Origin: Agrobacterium tumefaciens
GTDB taxonomy: Bacteria; Pseudomonadota; Alphaproteobacteria; Rhizobiales; Rhizobiaceae
Assembly (NCBI RefSeq): GCF_013337285.1
Contig: NZ_SUPW01000005.1
Coordinates: forward strand, 124,001-188,000
DNA: 64,000 nucleotides
Direction of reading: 5' to 3'
Below the pieces are notes generated by a model. The model saw nothing but the letters and a program-made list of their open reading frames with translations, had not been told where the DNA came from and searched no databases. This document shows positions 9,553 through 19,775 of this stretch, one piece after another (position 1 is the first letter of the stretch; the number at the start of each line of letters is the position of its first letter). Both the position numbers and the translations under genes were made by a program.

Positions 9553-9583
9553 AAAAACCCGCCGGCGTCACCGCCTGCGGGTT
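9552..9583 (-). terminator. Rho-independent terminator after argG
   Basis: Stem AACCCGC/GCGGGTT extended by GGCG/CGCC around a four-base loop, followed on the minus strand by a run of six T. It begins inside the stop codon of the convergent MFS gene. Confidence 0.85.
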
Positions 9584-9604
9584 CCTGTTCTCATCTCAGC
9601 TGAA

Positions 9605-10828
<1,224 letters not shown>

Positions 10829-11144
10829 AGTGATGTCCATCTGCATGATGACGGCATCCGCGTACCGTCATTTCCTTGGGATTTCGGCACTTTTACAGTG
10901 CAACCCGAAATGTGTGAAGCGATTTTCCGTAAGATACGCGACAAAACAATTGATGGGCGCATATGACGGCGGGTGATGACCGACCGCTGCCGATGGGAAC
11001 GAAGCAATTGTCACATGCATTTAGAAAATTCGCGCTTTATCATGAAGCGGCGCGATCGACTTGAAGACCGTGAATGAAGCCACTCAGGTTCAGGCAACGT
11101 TGCAAACCGCTGGAAACAGCAGAAACGACGCGAAGGAGAAACCT
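10829..11144. other. Intergenic region between divergent argG and SDR gene
   Basis: 316 bp holding the promoters of both divergent genes. The clearest element is an imperfect hairpin at about 10882-10909 (TTTCGG outer and CACT/AGTG inner arms) that would lie in the argG leader. No convincing -35/-10 pair or ORF stands out. Confidence 0.5.
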
Positions 11145-11999
11145 ATGACGAACATCCACCCCGCATTCAAGGAAGATAATGTCGCTGTCATAACAGGTGC
11201 GGCATCCGGTATCGGACTTGCCGCCGCCCGCAAATTTGCGAGTTTTGGCATGAGTGTCGTGCTCGTCGATCTCGACGGGGAAAAGCTCGCCGCAGCGCAT
11301 GCGGATATTTTGAACGTCGCCAAGGACGGCGAAGCGCAGATCGTCGCCATCCCGACCGACGTATCGAAACTCGATGAACTGGAGGCGCTGGAGCGCGCCG
11401 TCATCCAGCGTTTCGGAAGGGTTCACGTATTGATGAATAATGCCGGCATCCAGCCAGGAAGCGCCATATTCGGCCCGCAGGCCAATTGGGAAAAGGTCAT
11501 CAACGTCAATCTGATGGGCGTGGTGAACGGCAGCCGTGTCTTCGGCCAGGGCATGGTCGCCCATGGCGAGGCGTCGCTCATCATCAATACCGGCTCGAAA
11601 CAGGGCATCACCACGCCGCCCGGCGATCCGGCCTACAATGTCTCCAAATCAGGCGTCAAAACCTTCACGGAAGCGCTTCAGCACGAATTGCGCAATATTC
11701 CGAACGGCGCGGCCTCCGCCCATCTGCTAATCCCCGGCTTCGTCTTCACCGGCCTGACCGCCAATGGCAGGACGGAAAAGCCACAGGGCGCATGGACCGG
11801 CGAGCAGACCGTCGATTTCATGATCGAGAGTATCAGCCGGGGCGATTTCTACATTCTCTGCCCGGACGGCGAAGTAGACCGCCCGACAGACGAGAAACGC
11901 ATTCTCTGGGCGGCCCAGGACATCGTCCAGAACCGCCCGCCACTTTCGCGCTGGCACACGGAATATTCCGCAGCCTTCACAAGCTTCCTCAAGAACTGA
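11145..11999 (+). CDS. SDR family NAD(P)-dependent oxidoreductase
   Basis: 284-residue short-chain dehydrogenase. The cofactor motif TGAASGIG lies at about residues 15-22, the structural NNAG motif follows, and the catalytic YNVSK is near residue 168. The residue after the first sheet is an Asp (LVDLDGEKL), which favours NAD over NADP. The start at 11145 has an AAGGAG site directly upstream; the frame from 11061 includes leader sequence. The substrate is unknown. It is a stand-alone gene divergent from argG and about 130 bp ahead of a LysE-type exporter. Confidence 0.9.
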   Translation: MTNIHPAFKEDNVAVITGAASGIGLAAARKFASFGMSVVLVDLDGEKLAAAHADILNVAKDGEAQIVAIPTDVSKLDELEALERAVIQRFGRVHVLMNNAGIQPGSAIFGPQANWEKVINVNLMGVVNGSRVFGQGMVAHGEASLIINTGSKQGITTPPGDPAYNVSKSGVKTFTEALQHELRNIPNGAASAHLLIPGFVFTGLTANGRTEKPQGAWTGEQTVDFMIESISRGDFYILCPDGEVDRPTDEKRILWAAQDIVQNRPPLSRWHTEYSAAFTSFLKN

Positions 12000-12133
12000 A
12001 TAGTCAGCCGCCGCGCTTTGAACGGTGTGGCGGCTCCCCATAGTCGCATCGCGCGTTGCGGCTCAAAAACATTGGCAGAAGCGCGAAATCGCGTTAAGCA
12101 ACGCCATCATTTGCCGCTTTCATGGGTGCCGCG

Positions 12134-12781
12134 ATGGATTTCGTTCCAAGCCTGCCAACACTTGTCGCCTTTACCATCGCCATTCTGCTTCTGGCGGTGA
12201 CGCCGGGGCCAGACATGACGCTCTGGATCAGCCGCTCGCTGCGCGAAGGCCGGGCGGCGGGTTTCATGACACTGGTCGGAACCAATATCGGCATCACCGT
12301 GCACACGATGCTGGTCGCCTTTGGCGTCGCCGCCCTCATCGTCGCCTCGCCCACGGCCTTCATGATCCTGAAAACCGGCGGGGCCGCCTATCTGGTCTGG
12401 CTCGCCATTCAGGCGATCCGTAAAGGCTCGGATTTCGTGATGGTGAAAACCAACGGAGAAAAGCAGCAATCCTCGCTCAGATCAGCCTTGCTGAACGGCA
12501 TCTGGGTCAATCTGCTCAACCCCAAGGTCATTATTTTCTTCATGACCTTCCTGCCGCAATTCGTCAGCGCCTCCGACCCACACGTCACCGGCAAGCTGAT
12601 CTTCCTCGGCATCTGGTCCATCATCGTGGCATTGCCGATCGGTATCGGCATCGTTGTCGCCGCCGATGTCCTGTCCGCGTGGCTGCAACGCAACCGGAAG
12701 GTTCTGCGCGGGCTGGATTACACGATCGCCGGCGTCTTTTCACTCTTCGCCGTCAAGATTTTCTTCACGCAAACGCGCTGA
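12134..12781 (+). CDS. LysE/RhtB family amino-acid exporter
   Basis: 215-residue inner-membrane exporter with about six hydrophobic helices. The family signature TPGPDMTLWISRSLREGRAAG is near residues 24-44, and the LLNPKVIIFFMTFLPQF block in the second half is diagnostic of the LysE/RhtB superfamily, which exports lysine, homoserine, threonine or related amino acids. The ATG at 12134 is preferred over 12122 because GGGTG precedes it. It converges with the TrpXYZ-like ABC operon, with a terminator between them. Confidence 0.88.
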   Translation: MDFVPSLPTLVAFTIAILLLAVTPGPDMTLWISRSLREGRAAGFMTLVGTNIGITVHTMLVAFGVAALIVASPTAFMILKTGGAAYLVWLAIQAIRKGSDFVMVKTNGEKQQSSLRSALLNGIWVNLLNPKVIIFFMTFLPQFVSASDPHVTGKLIFLGIWSIIVALPIGIGIVVAADVLSAWLQRNRKVLRGLDYTIAGVFSLFAVKIFFTQTR

Positions 12782-12788
12782 CCGCAAA

Positions 12789-12815
12789 TAAAAAAGGCGC
12801 CGGAAGGCGCATTTA
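12789..12815 (-). terminator. Terminator of the TrpXYZ-like ABC operon
   Basis: Hairpin GCGCC/GGCGC with a GGAA-type loop, followed on the minus strand by a run of six T. It sits between the convergent lysE-like gene and the ABC ATPase gene. Confidence 0.8.
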
Positions 12816-12822
12816 GGAATGA

Positions 12823-13617
12823 TTAGCCGATCAAAAGCTCGTCGTCATCCAGCTTCTGGCCGCGTATCTTGCGGAACATATCGATCAAATCTTCGACTTC
12901 AAGATCCTTGCGGCTGTCGCCGGACACGTCGAGCACGATTTCGCCGGCATGCAGCATGATGGTGCGGGTGCCATAATCCAGCGCCTGACGCATGGAATGC
13001 GTGACCATCAACGTCGTCAGCTTGCGCTCCGACACAACCTTACGGGTCAATTCCATCACGAATTCCGCCATGCCGGGATCGAGTGCTGCCGTATGTTCGT
13101 CAAGCAGCAGCACATCCGAGCCGGAAAGCGTCGCCATGACAAGCGACACTGCCTGTCTTTGTCCGCCGGACAACAGGTCCATGCGATCCTTCAGTCGGTT
13201 TTCGAGACCGAGATTGAGCGACGCGATACGTTCTCTAAAGAAATCCCGCCTGCCGCGTCCAAGTGCCGACAACAAACCGCGACGCTCGCCGCGTGACGCC
13301 GCCAGCGCCAGATTTTCTTCGATGGTGAGCGCGCCGCAGCTGCCTGCCAGTGGATCCTGAAACACGCGTGCCACCCGACCGGCCCTGCTGGCCGTCGGTT
13401 TGCGGGTAACATCGGCACCACCGATCACCACTTTGCCCGCCGTCGGCAGGACGTCGCCGGCCAATACACCGAGAAGCGTGGATTTACCGGCGCCATTGGA
13501 ACCGATGACGGTGACGAAGGAACCATCTTCGATGGTGAGGTCGATCTTGGCCAGCGCCTGTTTTTGCAGTGGCGTACCGCGCCCGAAGACGACCTGGATA
13601 TCGGAAAGGGAAATCAC
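12823..13617 (-). CDS. ABC transporter ATP-binding protein (TrpZ-like)
   Basis: 264-residue ATPase of an importer. The Walker A GSNGAGKST is near residues 38-46, the signature LSGGQRQAV near 150, and Walker B (VLLLDEHTAALD) just after. It pairs with the permease immediately upstream and the substrate-binding protein before that, in the order receptor-permease-ATPase on the minus strand. This family (DUF534/TrpXYZ-like) has been proposed to import tryptophan or other aromatic amino acids; the ligand here is inferred by family only. The 5' end overlaps the permease gene by 4 bp, so translation is coupled. Confidence 0.9.
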   Translation of the reverse strand: MISLSDIQVVFGRGTPLQKQALAKIDLTIEDGSFVTVIGSNGAGKSTLLGVLAGDVLPTAGKVVIGGADVTRKPTASRAGRVARVFQDPLAGSCGALTIEENLALAASRGERRGLLSALGRGRRDFFRERIASLNLGLENRLKDRMDLLSGGQRQAVSLVMATLSGSDVLLLDEHTAALDPGMAEFVMELTRKVVSERKLTTLMVTHSMRQALDYGTRTIMLHAGEIVLDVSGDSRKDLEVEDLIDMFRKIRGQKLDDDELLIG

Positions 13618-14495
13618 GATGTTGCTCCCCCACGGCGCAGTCGGGGCAGGATCAATGCGATGGCCACCAATACCGCCGTTACGAAATTGAGGTCGGATGC
13701 CTTGAGACCCAGCACATCACTCGACAAGGCAAGCTGGATGGCGAGACGATAGGCAATGGAGCCGAAAACACAGCCGATGAGTGCGATCAGAATGCCGCGT
13801 GCACCAAACAGCGTTTCGCCGATGATGACGGCCGCAAGCCCAACGACGATGGTGCCGACACCGGCTGTCACATCCGCAAAACCATTGGTCTGCGCAAACA
13901 GCGCACCGCCGAGGGCGACCAGCGCATTCGAAAGCGCCATGCCGAGATAGATCTGGTTACCCGTCTTCACGCCCTGCGCCCGCGCCATTCGCGCATTGGC
14001 CCCCGTCGCCCGCATGGCAAGGCCCGCATCGCTTTCAAGAAAACGCCAGACGAGAATGACCGCGATCAGCACCAGCGCGCCGACGAAGAGCGGCCGCACC
14101 AGATATTCGGAAAGGCCGAGGCCGTAAAACGGCGATACCATCGTATCCTGATTGAGCAGCGCCACATTCGGCTTTCCCATCACCCGCAGATTGACGGAAA
14201 ACAGCGCGATCATCGTCAGGATCGAAGCAAGCAGGTTGAGGATTTTGAAACGAACGTTGAGCGTTGCGGTGACCATGCCCGCAGCGGCACCGGCAACCAT
14301 CGCAACCGCCGTCGCGACCCAGGCATTCAGACCGGCGATGATCAGCACGGCGGCAACAGCAGCGCCGAGCGGAAACGAACCGTCCACGGTCAGGTCAGGA
14401 AAATCTAGCACCCGGAAAGCGAGATAGACGCCGATCGCCACGAAAGCGAAGACCAGTCCCAGCTCCACGGCACCCCAGAAGGCGATTTGGCTCAC
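13614..14495 (-). CDS. ABC transporter permease (TrpY-like)
   Basis: 293-residue permease with about eight or nine hydrophobic helices, related to the branched-chain amino-acid/sugar permease superfamily (LivH-like). The N-terminal segment FRVLDFPDLTVDGSFPLGAAV is characteristic of the DUF534-linked permeases. It acts with the ATPase and the periplasmic receptor encoded beside it. The gap to the receptor gene (about 106 bp) holds two GC-rich hairpins that may lower permease expression relative to the receptor. Confidence 0.9.
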   Translation of the reverse strand: MSQIAFWGAVELGLVFAFVAIGVYLAFRVLDFPDLTVDGSFPLGAAVAAVLIIAGLNAWVATAVAMVAGAAAGMVTATLNVRFKILNLLASILTMIALFSVNLRVMGKPNVALLNQDTMVSPFYGLGLSEYLVRPLFVGALVLIAVILVWRFLESDAGLAMRATGANARMARAQGVKTGNQIYLGMALSNALVALGGALFAQTNGFADVTAGVGTIVVGLAAVIIGETLFGARGILIALIGCVFGSIAYRLAIQLALSSDVLGLKASDLNFVTAVLVAIALILPRLRRGGATS

Positions 14496-14530
14496 GGTAA
14501 TGTCCTTGTTATTGCCGCCATCAGGCGGAT

Positions 14531-14581
14531 ACGGGCACCGTCTCGTGCCACGTAAAACGGGCGGCGAAATACCGCCGCCCG
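14531..14581 (-). promoter_or_regulatory. Intercistronic hairpins between receptor and permease genes
   Basis: Perfect 9-bp stem CGGGCGGCG/CGCCGCCCG at 14558-14581 with a six-base loop, plus a weaker GGCAC/GTGCC stem at about 14534-14549. There is no T-run, so a role in mRNA 3'-end protection or partial attenuation fits better than full termination. Confidence 0.55.
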
Positions 14582-14601
14582 CAATTCAGTCAGGTTTCGG
14601 T

Positions 14602-15555
14602 TCAGTCGATGACCTTGGTGGCGCGCTTCGTCACGCTTTCAGGGAAGGTGACGCCAACTTTTTCGGCAACCTTCTTGTTGATCACGAGATCGGTGCCGAC
14701 AGCCACGGTTGCCGGAATTTCACCGGGCTTTTCACCCTTGAGGATGCGGACAACAACGGCGCCGGTCTGCTTGCCCACGTCGAAATAGTTGAAACCGAGG
14801 GCTGCAACCGCACCACGCGCGACGGAATCCGTATCAGCGGCGTAAAGCGGGATCTTGGCTTCGCTCGCAACACCGGCTGCCGCCTCGAAAGCGGAAACGA
14901 TGGTGTTGTCGGTCGGAACGTAGATCACGTCGGCCTTGCCGACCAGAGCGCGCGTCGCGCCCTGAACTTCAGCGGACTTTGTGGCGACGGACTCGACGAT
15001 CTTCAGGCCGGCCTTGTCGGCTTCGGCCTTCAGCAGGGCGAGGGTCGAGGCGGAATTGGCTTCGGCCGAGTTGTAGATGAAGCCGATGGACTTGGCATTC
15101 GGCGAGATTTCCTTGATGAGCGCCAGATGTTCGCCAACCGGCAGCATGTCGGAAAGGCCGGTCACGTTACCGCCGGGCTTCTCCATGCTCTTGATGAGCT
15201 GTGCGCCAACCGGATCGGACACGGCCGTGAAGACGACCGGAATATCGCGCGTGGCCGCAACGACGGCCTGGGCCGACGGCGTGGAGATCGGCACGATAAC
15301 GTTCGGCGCGTCACCCACGAACTGGCGCGCAATCTGCGCTGCGGTGCCAGGATTGCCCTGCGCGGACTCGTAAAGGAATTTGAGGTTCTCGCCTTCCTTG
15401 TAACCGGCTTCGGCAAGCGCTGCCTTGACGCCATCACGGGCGGCGTCAAGCGCCGGATGTTCGACGATGGCGGTGACGGCAACGGTGACGTTTTCAGCCT
15501 TGGCCGGCAGAACGAGGGCGCTCGCGGCAGCGAGAGCCATAATGAATGCGCGCAT
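14602..15555 (-). CDS. ABC transporter substrate-binding protein (DUF534/TrpX-like)
   Basis: 317-residue periplasmic receptor. It starts with a Sec signal peptide (MRAFIMALAAASALVLPAKA, cut near residue 20). The mature part has the two-lobe pattern of the DUF534 ABC sugar/aromatic-amino-acid receptors, with the segments VPISTPSAQAV and VFTAVSDPVGAQLI typical of the family. An AGGAGG site precedes the ATG. It is the first gene of the three-gene import operon. The ligand is not known from sequence; tryptophan or tyrosine is the family suggestion. Confidence 0.9.
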   Translation of the reverse strand: MRAFIMALAAASALVLPAKAENVTVAVTAIVEHPALDAARDGVKAALAEAGYKEGENLKFLYESAQGNPGTAAQIARQFVGDAPNVIVPISTPSAQAVVAATRDIPVVFTAVSDPVGAQLIKSMEKPGGNVTGLSDMLPVGEHLALIKEISPNAKSIGFIYNSAEANSASTLALLKAEADKAGLKIVESVATKSAEVQGATRALVGKADVIYVPTDNTIVSAFEAAAGVASEAKIPLYAADTDSVARGAVAALGFNYFDVGKQTGAVVVRILKGEKPGEIPATVAVGTDLVINKKVAEKVGVTFPESVTKRATKVID

Positions 15556-15663
15556 GGATATCCTCCTGTTGGTTCCCTATTGTCGTCTTTTTAGGAACAA
15601 GACAGCGCGAAATCAATCGGAGAACCGCCGCAAAACCAGCTTTATGGCGCAATTGCGGCTTAT

Positions 15664-16902
15664 TCAGTCATCCGCGCCGTGATTGGCGATCATCATCGCC
15701 TCGAAAGCCAGTCTTTCGGTCTTGCGCATGCGTTCCGATTCCGACTTCAACTGACCACAGGCGGCGAGAATATCGCGGCCGCGCGGCGTGCGGATCGGCG
15801 AGGCATAACCCGCCTGATTGATGAAATCGGCGAACTTCTCGATCTGCGCCCATTCGGAACACTGGTAGTTCGTGCCCGGCCATGGATTGAACGGAATGAG
15901 GTTGATCTTGGCCGGAACGCCCTTCAGCAGCTGCACCAGCATCTTGGCGTCTTCCAGGCTGTCGTTCACATCCTTCAGCATCACATATTCGAAGGTGATG
16001 CGGCGGGCATTGGAAACACTCGGATAGTTGCGGCAAGCCTCGATCAGCTCCTTCAGCGGATATTTCTTGTTGATCGGCACCAGCATGTCGCGCAGATCAT
16101 CACGCACCGCATGCAGTGAAATCGCCAGCATCACGCCGATCTCATCGCCCGTGCGGAAGATTTCCGGCACGACGCCCGAGGTGGAGAGCGTCACGCGGCG
16201 CTTGGAAAGCGACAGGCCATCACCATCGGTCGCGATCAGAAGCGCAGTCTTCACATGCTCGAAATTATAGAGCGGTTCGCCCATGCCCATCATCACGATG
16301 TTGGACACCTTGCGGCCTTCGCTCGGCACATAAGCACCGACCGGCGTCGAACCATCCGGAAAATCGCCAAGCCGGTCACGAGCCAGCAGAAGCTGGGCGA
16401 GAATTTCCTCGGCTGTCAGATTGCGCACCAGACGCTGCGTGCCGGTGTGACAGAAGGAACAGGTCAGCGAACAGCCCACCTGGCTTGAAATGCACAGCGT
16501 GCCGCGCCCTTCTTCCGGAATATAAACCGTTTCGATCTCGACGGGACGTCCCGCGCCGCGCGGCGGAAACCGCATCAACCATTTGCGGGTGCCGTCATTG
16601 GAGATCTGCTCCTCGACGATTTCCGGGCGAGCGATGGTAAAGGCCGCCTTCAGCGTCTCACGAAGCTCCTTGGCGACATTCGTCATATTGTCGAAATCCG
16701 AGACCCCGCGCACATAAAGCCAGTTCCACAACTGGCTGACACGCATCTTCACCTGCTTTTGCGGCACGCCGACCTCGGCCAGCGCCTCGCCCATTTCCTC
16801 ACGCGTCAAGCCGATCAGCGACGGCTTGCCGGACATGAGATCGCTGTTGGCGATCAAGGGGGCTTTGACTGCCAGGCCGGCAGGGGCTTGCATTACGGAC
16901 AT
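15664..16902 (-). CDS. rlmN: Dual-specificity 23S rRNA/tRNA adenine C2-methyltransferase
   Basis: Radical-SAM enzyme that methylates C2 of A2503 in 23S rRNA and A37 in some tRNAs, improving translational fidelity. The cluster-binding CSLTCSFC motif is at about residues 144-151. The [12 protein letters not shown] segment and the second catalytic Cys region near the C-terminus (ILAACGQL) are present. The length is about 412 residues with the ATG at 16902; a TTG at 16914 and an ATG at 16893 are alternatives. It is probably a single-gene transcript. No terminator is obvious after the stop. Confidence 0.96.
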   Translation of the reverse strand: MSVMQAPAGLAVKAPLIANSDLMSGKPSLIGLTREEMGEALAEVGVPQKQVKMRVSQLWNWLYVRGVSDFDNMTNVAKELRETLKAAFTIARPEIVEEQISNDGTRKWLMRFPPRGAGRPVEIETVYIPEEGRGTLCISSQVGCSLTCSFCHTGTQRLVRNLTAEEILAQLLLARDRLGDFPDGSTPVGAYVPSEGRKVSNIVMMGMGEPLYNFEHVKTALLIATDGDGLSLSKRRVTLSTSGVVPEIFRTGDEIGVMLAISLHAVRDDLRDMLVPINKKYPLKELIEACRNYPSVSNARRITFEYVMLKDVNDSLEDAKMLVQLLKGVPAKINLIPFNPWPGTNYQCSEWAQIEKFADFINQAGYASPIRTPRGRDILAACGQLKSESERMRKTERLAFEAMMIANHGADD

Positions 16903-17046
16903 CACGCTATCCAATCATTCCATGCATCGCACGACCGGCCTGTGGGATAGGCGGAAAATCGTCTGCATGTCGAGAAAATCAAAGGCGGAGCACCTTTCGC
17001 GCATCCGCCTGTCAATGTTGCCGCGCCTTTAGCATCAAACTGGCAA

Positions 17047-17077
17047 AAACGCAAATGGCCGGTCGATGACCGGCCAA
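17047..17077 (-). terminator. Terminator after the IalB-like gene
   Basis: Perfect 9-bp stem TGGCCGGTC/GACCGGCCA with a three-base loop; the minus strand continues with TTTGCGTTTTTG. It lies about 26 bp beyond the stop. Confidence 0.8.
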
Positions 17078-17102
17078 TCACAAAGCTGACGAGGCGTCAG
17101 AA

Positions 17103-17606
17103 TTACTTGCAACTCTCGATCTGCTTGAGAGCAGCCGAAATACCCGAGAGTGAATAGGAATAGGAAGTGCCGGTTCCGCGACCAGACGTCGCCTTCACCG
17201 TCATCGACTTGCCGCTTTTCATCGCTGCGACGAGGGCCGGTTCTTCGGCAGCGTTTTCAACCCAGGCAGCCTTGTCCTTGGTGAACATCACGAAGTTCTT
17301 GTTGTCGATCGTGACGTTGACCTTGGAACCCTGCTTCAGCGGATAACCCACCATGGCCTGCGGCTCATAGGAAATGTTCTGACCAGGGCGCTGCGATACG
17401 ATGAAGAAAATATCACCGTGATCGACGCTCGCCGGTTCCTTCGATGTCGGAATGGAAAGAACATAGCAAACGGTGCTGTTACCCGATTTGTACGAATAGG
17501 CGCCCCAGGCATTGAACTGCTGGATGCGCGTGGGCGACTGTGCAGATGCTACGCCGACGCTGGTCAGCAGAATGGCCACTGCGGTTGCTACACTTCTTAC
17601 AAACAT
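17103..17606 (-). CDS. Invasion-associated locus B (IalB) family protein
   Basis: 167-residue secreted or periplasmic protein. The first 21 or so residues (MFVRSVATAVAILLTSVGVASA) form a Sec signal peptide. The mature part carries the IalB family pattern around WGAYSY, CYVLSIPTSKEP and GYPLKQGSKV, and a second Cys near the C-terminus may pair with the first. The name comes from a Bartonella locus tied to erythrocyte invasion; in plant-associated rhizobia the role is not established. The ATG at 17606 has an AGGAAA site, while the longer frame lacks one. It is monocistronic, with its own terminator. Confidence 0.88.
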   Translation of the reverse strand: MFVRSVATAVAILLTSVGVASAQSPTRIQQFNAWGAYSYKSGNSTVCYVLSIPTSKEPASVDHGDIFFIVSQRPGQNISYEPQAMVGYPLKQGSKVNVTIDNKNFVMFTKDKAAWVENAAEEPALVAAMKSGKSMTVKATSGRGTGTSYSYSLSGISAALKQIESCK

Positions 17607-17903
17607 AAAATTTCCTGCCGGGTTATTGTCTTCCATTAGCCCGAGGCGGCGGCGGGCTCCATGTTCATGGAGCGGCCACATTCGGGTGCGGATCGTCTTT
17701 TCTCATTGTGGTCAGGAAGCGGTTACCAAACCGTCAACAACACGCATAAAATGCCTAAAACGTCTTGCAGTGTTACAGATTGGCGACTCCCCGCACCCTG
17801 AAGGAAGGGCGCGGAACGACCTTCCTTCTTGTGTATGACACACAAATTCAGGCAAGAATTTGTCGCCCGCCAGGCTGCGCCGGGAAGGCACATCACAGAG
17901 GCG
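17607..17903. other. Intergenic region between IalB-like gene and DUF1232 gene
   Basis: About 297 bp. It contains an 8-bp inverted repeat AAGGAAGG/CCTTCCTT at about 17801-17827 with an 11-base loop, which would follow the DUF1232 gene on the minus strand but lacks a T-run. No ORF is credible here. Confidence 0.5.
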
Positions 17904-18284
17904 TTACCCGGCTTCCTGCTGTCTCTTCAGCATGGCATCCGCCGCATCGTAATGTTCCATCTTGATATGGGCGCGGATCATGGCGAGTGCCGCGGTGATG
18001 ACGGCGATATCATCGGTAAAACCGACGACCGCCAGCATGTCCGGCACGGCGTCGATGGGCATGATGAAATAGGCGAGCGCAGCAAGAATAATGCCCTTGG
18101 CGCGCAACGGCGTGTCGCGATCAATCGCGCAATAATAGGCAGCCGCCGCATCGCGCGCGAAGGGCACCTTTGTCATGACGCGCTTCAGCTTGGGCCAGAA
18201 TTTCGCCCGCACCACAGTCTCGCGCTCCTGCTGCTTGTCGGTTTCACCCGGCAGAAGAATTTCACCGATTTTCACATCATCCAT
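17904..18284 (-). CDS. DUF1232 (YkvA-like) family protein
   Basis: 126-residue protein of the DUF1232 family. The family core, a hydrophobic segment around LAALAYFIMPIDAVPDMLAVVGFTDD, is plain at about residues 70-95 and probably forms a membrane-associated hairpin. Function is unknown. I chose the ATG at 18284 because a GGAGG site is ten bases upstream; the longer frame reaches 18335. It lies 51 bp after phhB on the same strand, so the two probably share a transcript. Confidence 0.82.
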   Translation of the reverse strand: MDDVKIGEILLPGETDKQQERETVVRAKFWPKLKRVMTKVPFARDAAAAYYCAIDRDTPLRAKGIILAALAYFIMPIDAVPDMLAVVGFTDDIAVITAALAMIRAHIKMEHYDAADAMLKRQQEAG

Positions 18285-18335
18285 GATCGACGGTCCTCCG
18301 GTCACGGCTATTATATGGGACTTAACGCCCGCCAT

Positions 18336-18641
18336 TCAATTCCCCCGGCCCGCCGCTGCCTTCTGCATCGCTTCGGCCAGAAGAAAATCCCGCTCGGTTA
18401 TGCCCTGTGAATCATGGGTTGTGAGGCAGACTTTCACGCGCGAATAGACATTGGACCATTCCGGGTGATGATTGAGCCTTTCCGCCGCAAGAGCCGATTC
18501 AGCCATGAAACCGAAGGCTTCCGCAAAACTGGAAAACTTGAAGGACCTGACGATCGCCGCTCCGTCCTCACGCAAAGCCCATCCTTCGAGTTTCGACAAT
18601 GCCTGCCGGATAGCATCCGGTTCAACTCTGGGATATTTCAT
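18336..18641 (-). CDS. phhB: Pterin-4a-carbinolamine dehydratase
   Basis: 101-residue dehydratase that recycles 4a-hydroxytetrahydrobiopterin. In bacteria it supports phenylalanine hydroxylase or other pterin reactions. Family residues [23 protein letters not shown] are present at about 60-82, with the catalytic His-His pair at the front. The ATG at 18641 is preferred to the TTG one codon earlier. No phenylalanine hydroxylase gene is in the window, so the physiological partner is unclear. It is divergent from the phosphatase gene, with about 60 bp between starts. Confidence 0.94.
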   Translation of the reverse strand: MKYPRVEPDAIRQALSKLEGWALREDGAAIVRSFKFSSFAEAFGFMAESALAAERLNHHPEWSNVYSRVKVCLTTHDSQGITERDFLLAEAMQKAAAGRGN

Positions 18642-18700
18642 CAATCTTGCCTCCGCTTGATACCCATTAACGCCTCAACGACCGGATCGACGCATATTCC

Positions 18701-19180
18701 ATGAAACATATAGCTGTTCTTTTTGTCTGCATGGGTAATATCTGCCGCTCACCGCTTGCCGAAGGCGTTTTAACAAACCTCGCCAATAGAGAGGGTGTAT
18801 CCCGCCAACTCACCGTCGATTCCGCCGGCACCGGCGGCTGGCACACGGGCACCGCCCCGGATCGCCGATCAGTCGCGGTAGCCCGCAAGCATGGCATCGA
18901 TATTTCAGGGCAGCGCGCGCGGCAGGTCAGTCATGCCGATTTCGACACCTTCGATCTCATCCTTGCCATGGATACGAGCAATCTGGCGAAACTGCTTCAA
19001 AAGGCGCCGGAAAACCGCAGGCACAAAATCCACCTGTTTCTACACTACGCGTCGGGACGCCACGAGAGCGTCCCGGATCCCTATTTCGGTGGTGAAGACG
19101 GCTTTCTGACCGTCTACAACATGCTTTTGGCGGGATGCAGCTCGTTGCTCGAAAAGCTGGAGCTCGACCGCGCTTCGTGA
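18701..19180 (+). CDS. Low-molecular-weight protein tyrosine phosphatase
   Basis: 159-residue cytoplasmic phosphatase. The P-loop CMGNICRS (CX5R) is at about residues 10-17 and the general-acid loop DPYFGG at about residues 126-131. The full length fits the family. In bacteria such enzymes act on protein-tyrosine kinases of polysaccharide synthesis or on small acyl phosphates; no kinase gene is nearby. The last 67 bp overlap the 3' end of thpR on the opposite strand. Confidence 0.93.
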   Translation: MKHIAVLFVCMGNICRSPLAEGVLTNLANREGVSRQLTVDSAGTGGWHTGTAPDRRSVAVARKHGIDISGQRARQVSHADFDTFDLILAMDTSNLAKLLQKAPENRRHKIHLFLHYASGRHESVPDPYFGGEDGFLTVYNMLLAGCSSLLEKLELDRAS

Positions 19181-19707
19181 AGCGGAAACGCCTCTTCCAC
19201 GACATAGGGGCCGCCGCCCACCGATTCCTTCGACGACATCAGCACGAAACGTCCCACCGTGAAGGGCGACGTGCGGAAATTGCCGCGTCCGGAAAGATAG
19301 TGCACCACATCGTCCAGACGGGATGAGCGCAACCGCGCCAGCGTCACATGCGGCATGAATTTGCGCGGATCAGGCGGGAGACCGATCCTTTGACAAATTC
19401 TCTCGACTTCCGCCTGCAGCGCCTGCATTTCCGGTGAGGGAGAAACCCCGGCCCAGATGGAGTGCGGTTTCTTGGAGCCGAAGGAACCCATACCGGTGAG
19501 ATTGAGCTGGAATTCCGGTCTTTCGATCCGATCCAGCCTGTCGACAACCTCATCGGCGGTTCGCCCGTCGATATCACCGATAAAACGCAGGGTTATGTGA
19601 TAATTCTCCACATCGATCCACCGGGCTCCCGGCAGACCACCGCGCAACAATGAGAGGCTCATAGCCGCATTGCGCGGAATTTCGAGGGCGGTAAACAGTC
19701 TCGGCAT
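19114..19707 (-). CDS. thpR: RNA 2',3'-cyclic phosphodiesterase (2H family)
   Basis: 197-residue 2H phosphoesterase, historically called 2'-5' RNA ligase. The two catalytic HxTx motifs are YHITLRF near residue 43 and PHVTLARL near 124, with the expected spacing. The ATG at 19707 has a GGGGAG site; the longer frame to 19752 adds residues unlike the family. The C-terminus overlaps the convergent phosphatase gene by 67 bp. It is not obviously linked to neighbours. Confidence 0.92.
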   Translation of the reverse strand: MPRLFTALEIPRNAAMSLSLLRGGLPGARWIDVENYHITLRFIGDIDGRTADEVVDRLDRIERPEFQLNLTGMGSFGSKKPHSIWAGVSPSPEMQALQAEVERICQRIGLPPDPRKFMPHVTLARLRSSRLDDVVHYLSGRGNFRTSPFTVGRFVLMSSKESVGGGPYVVEEAFPLHEARSSSSFSSNELHPAKSML

Positions 19708-19775
19708 GGCGAGCTCCCCGAATCTCTTGGCAGAACAAGCATAGCGAATCACGCAATGCAGACGGGCGCAAGTGC

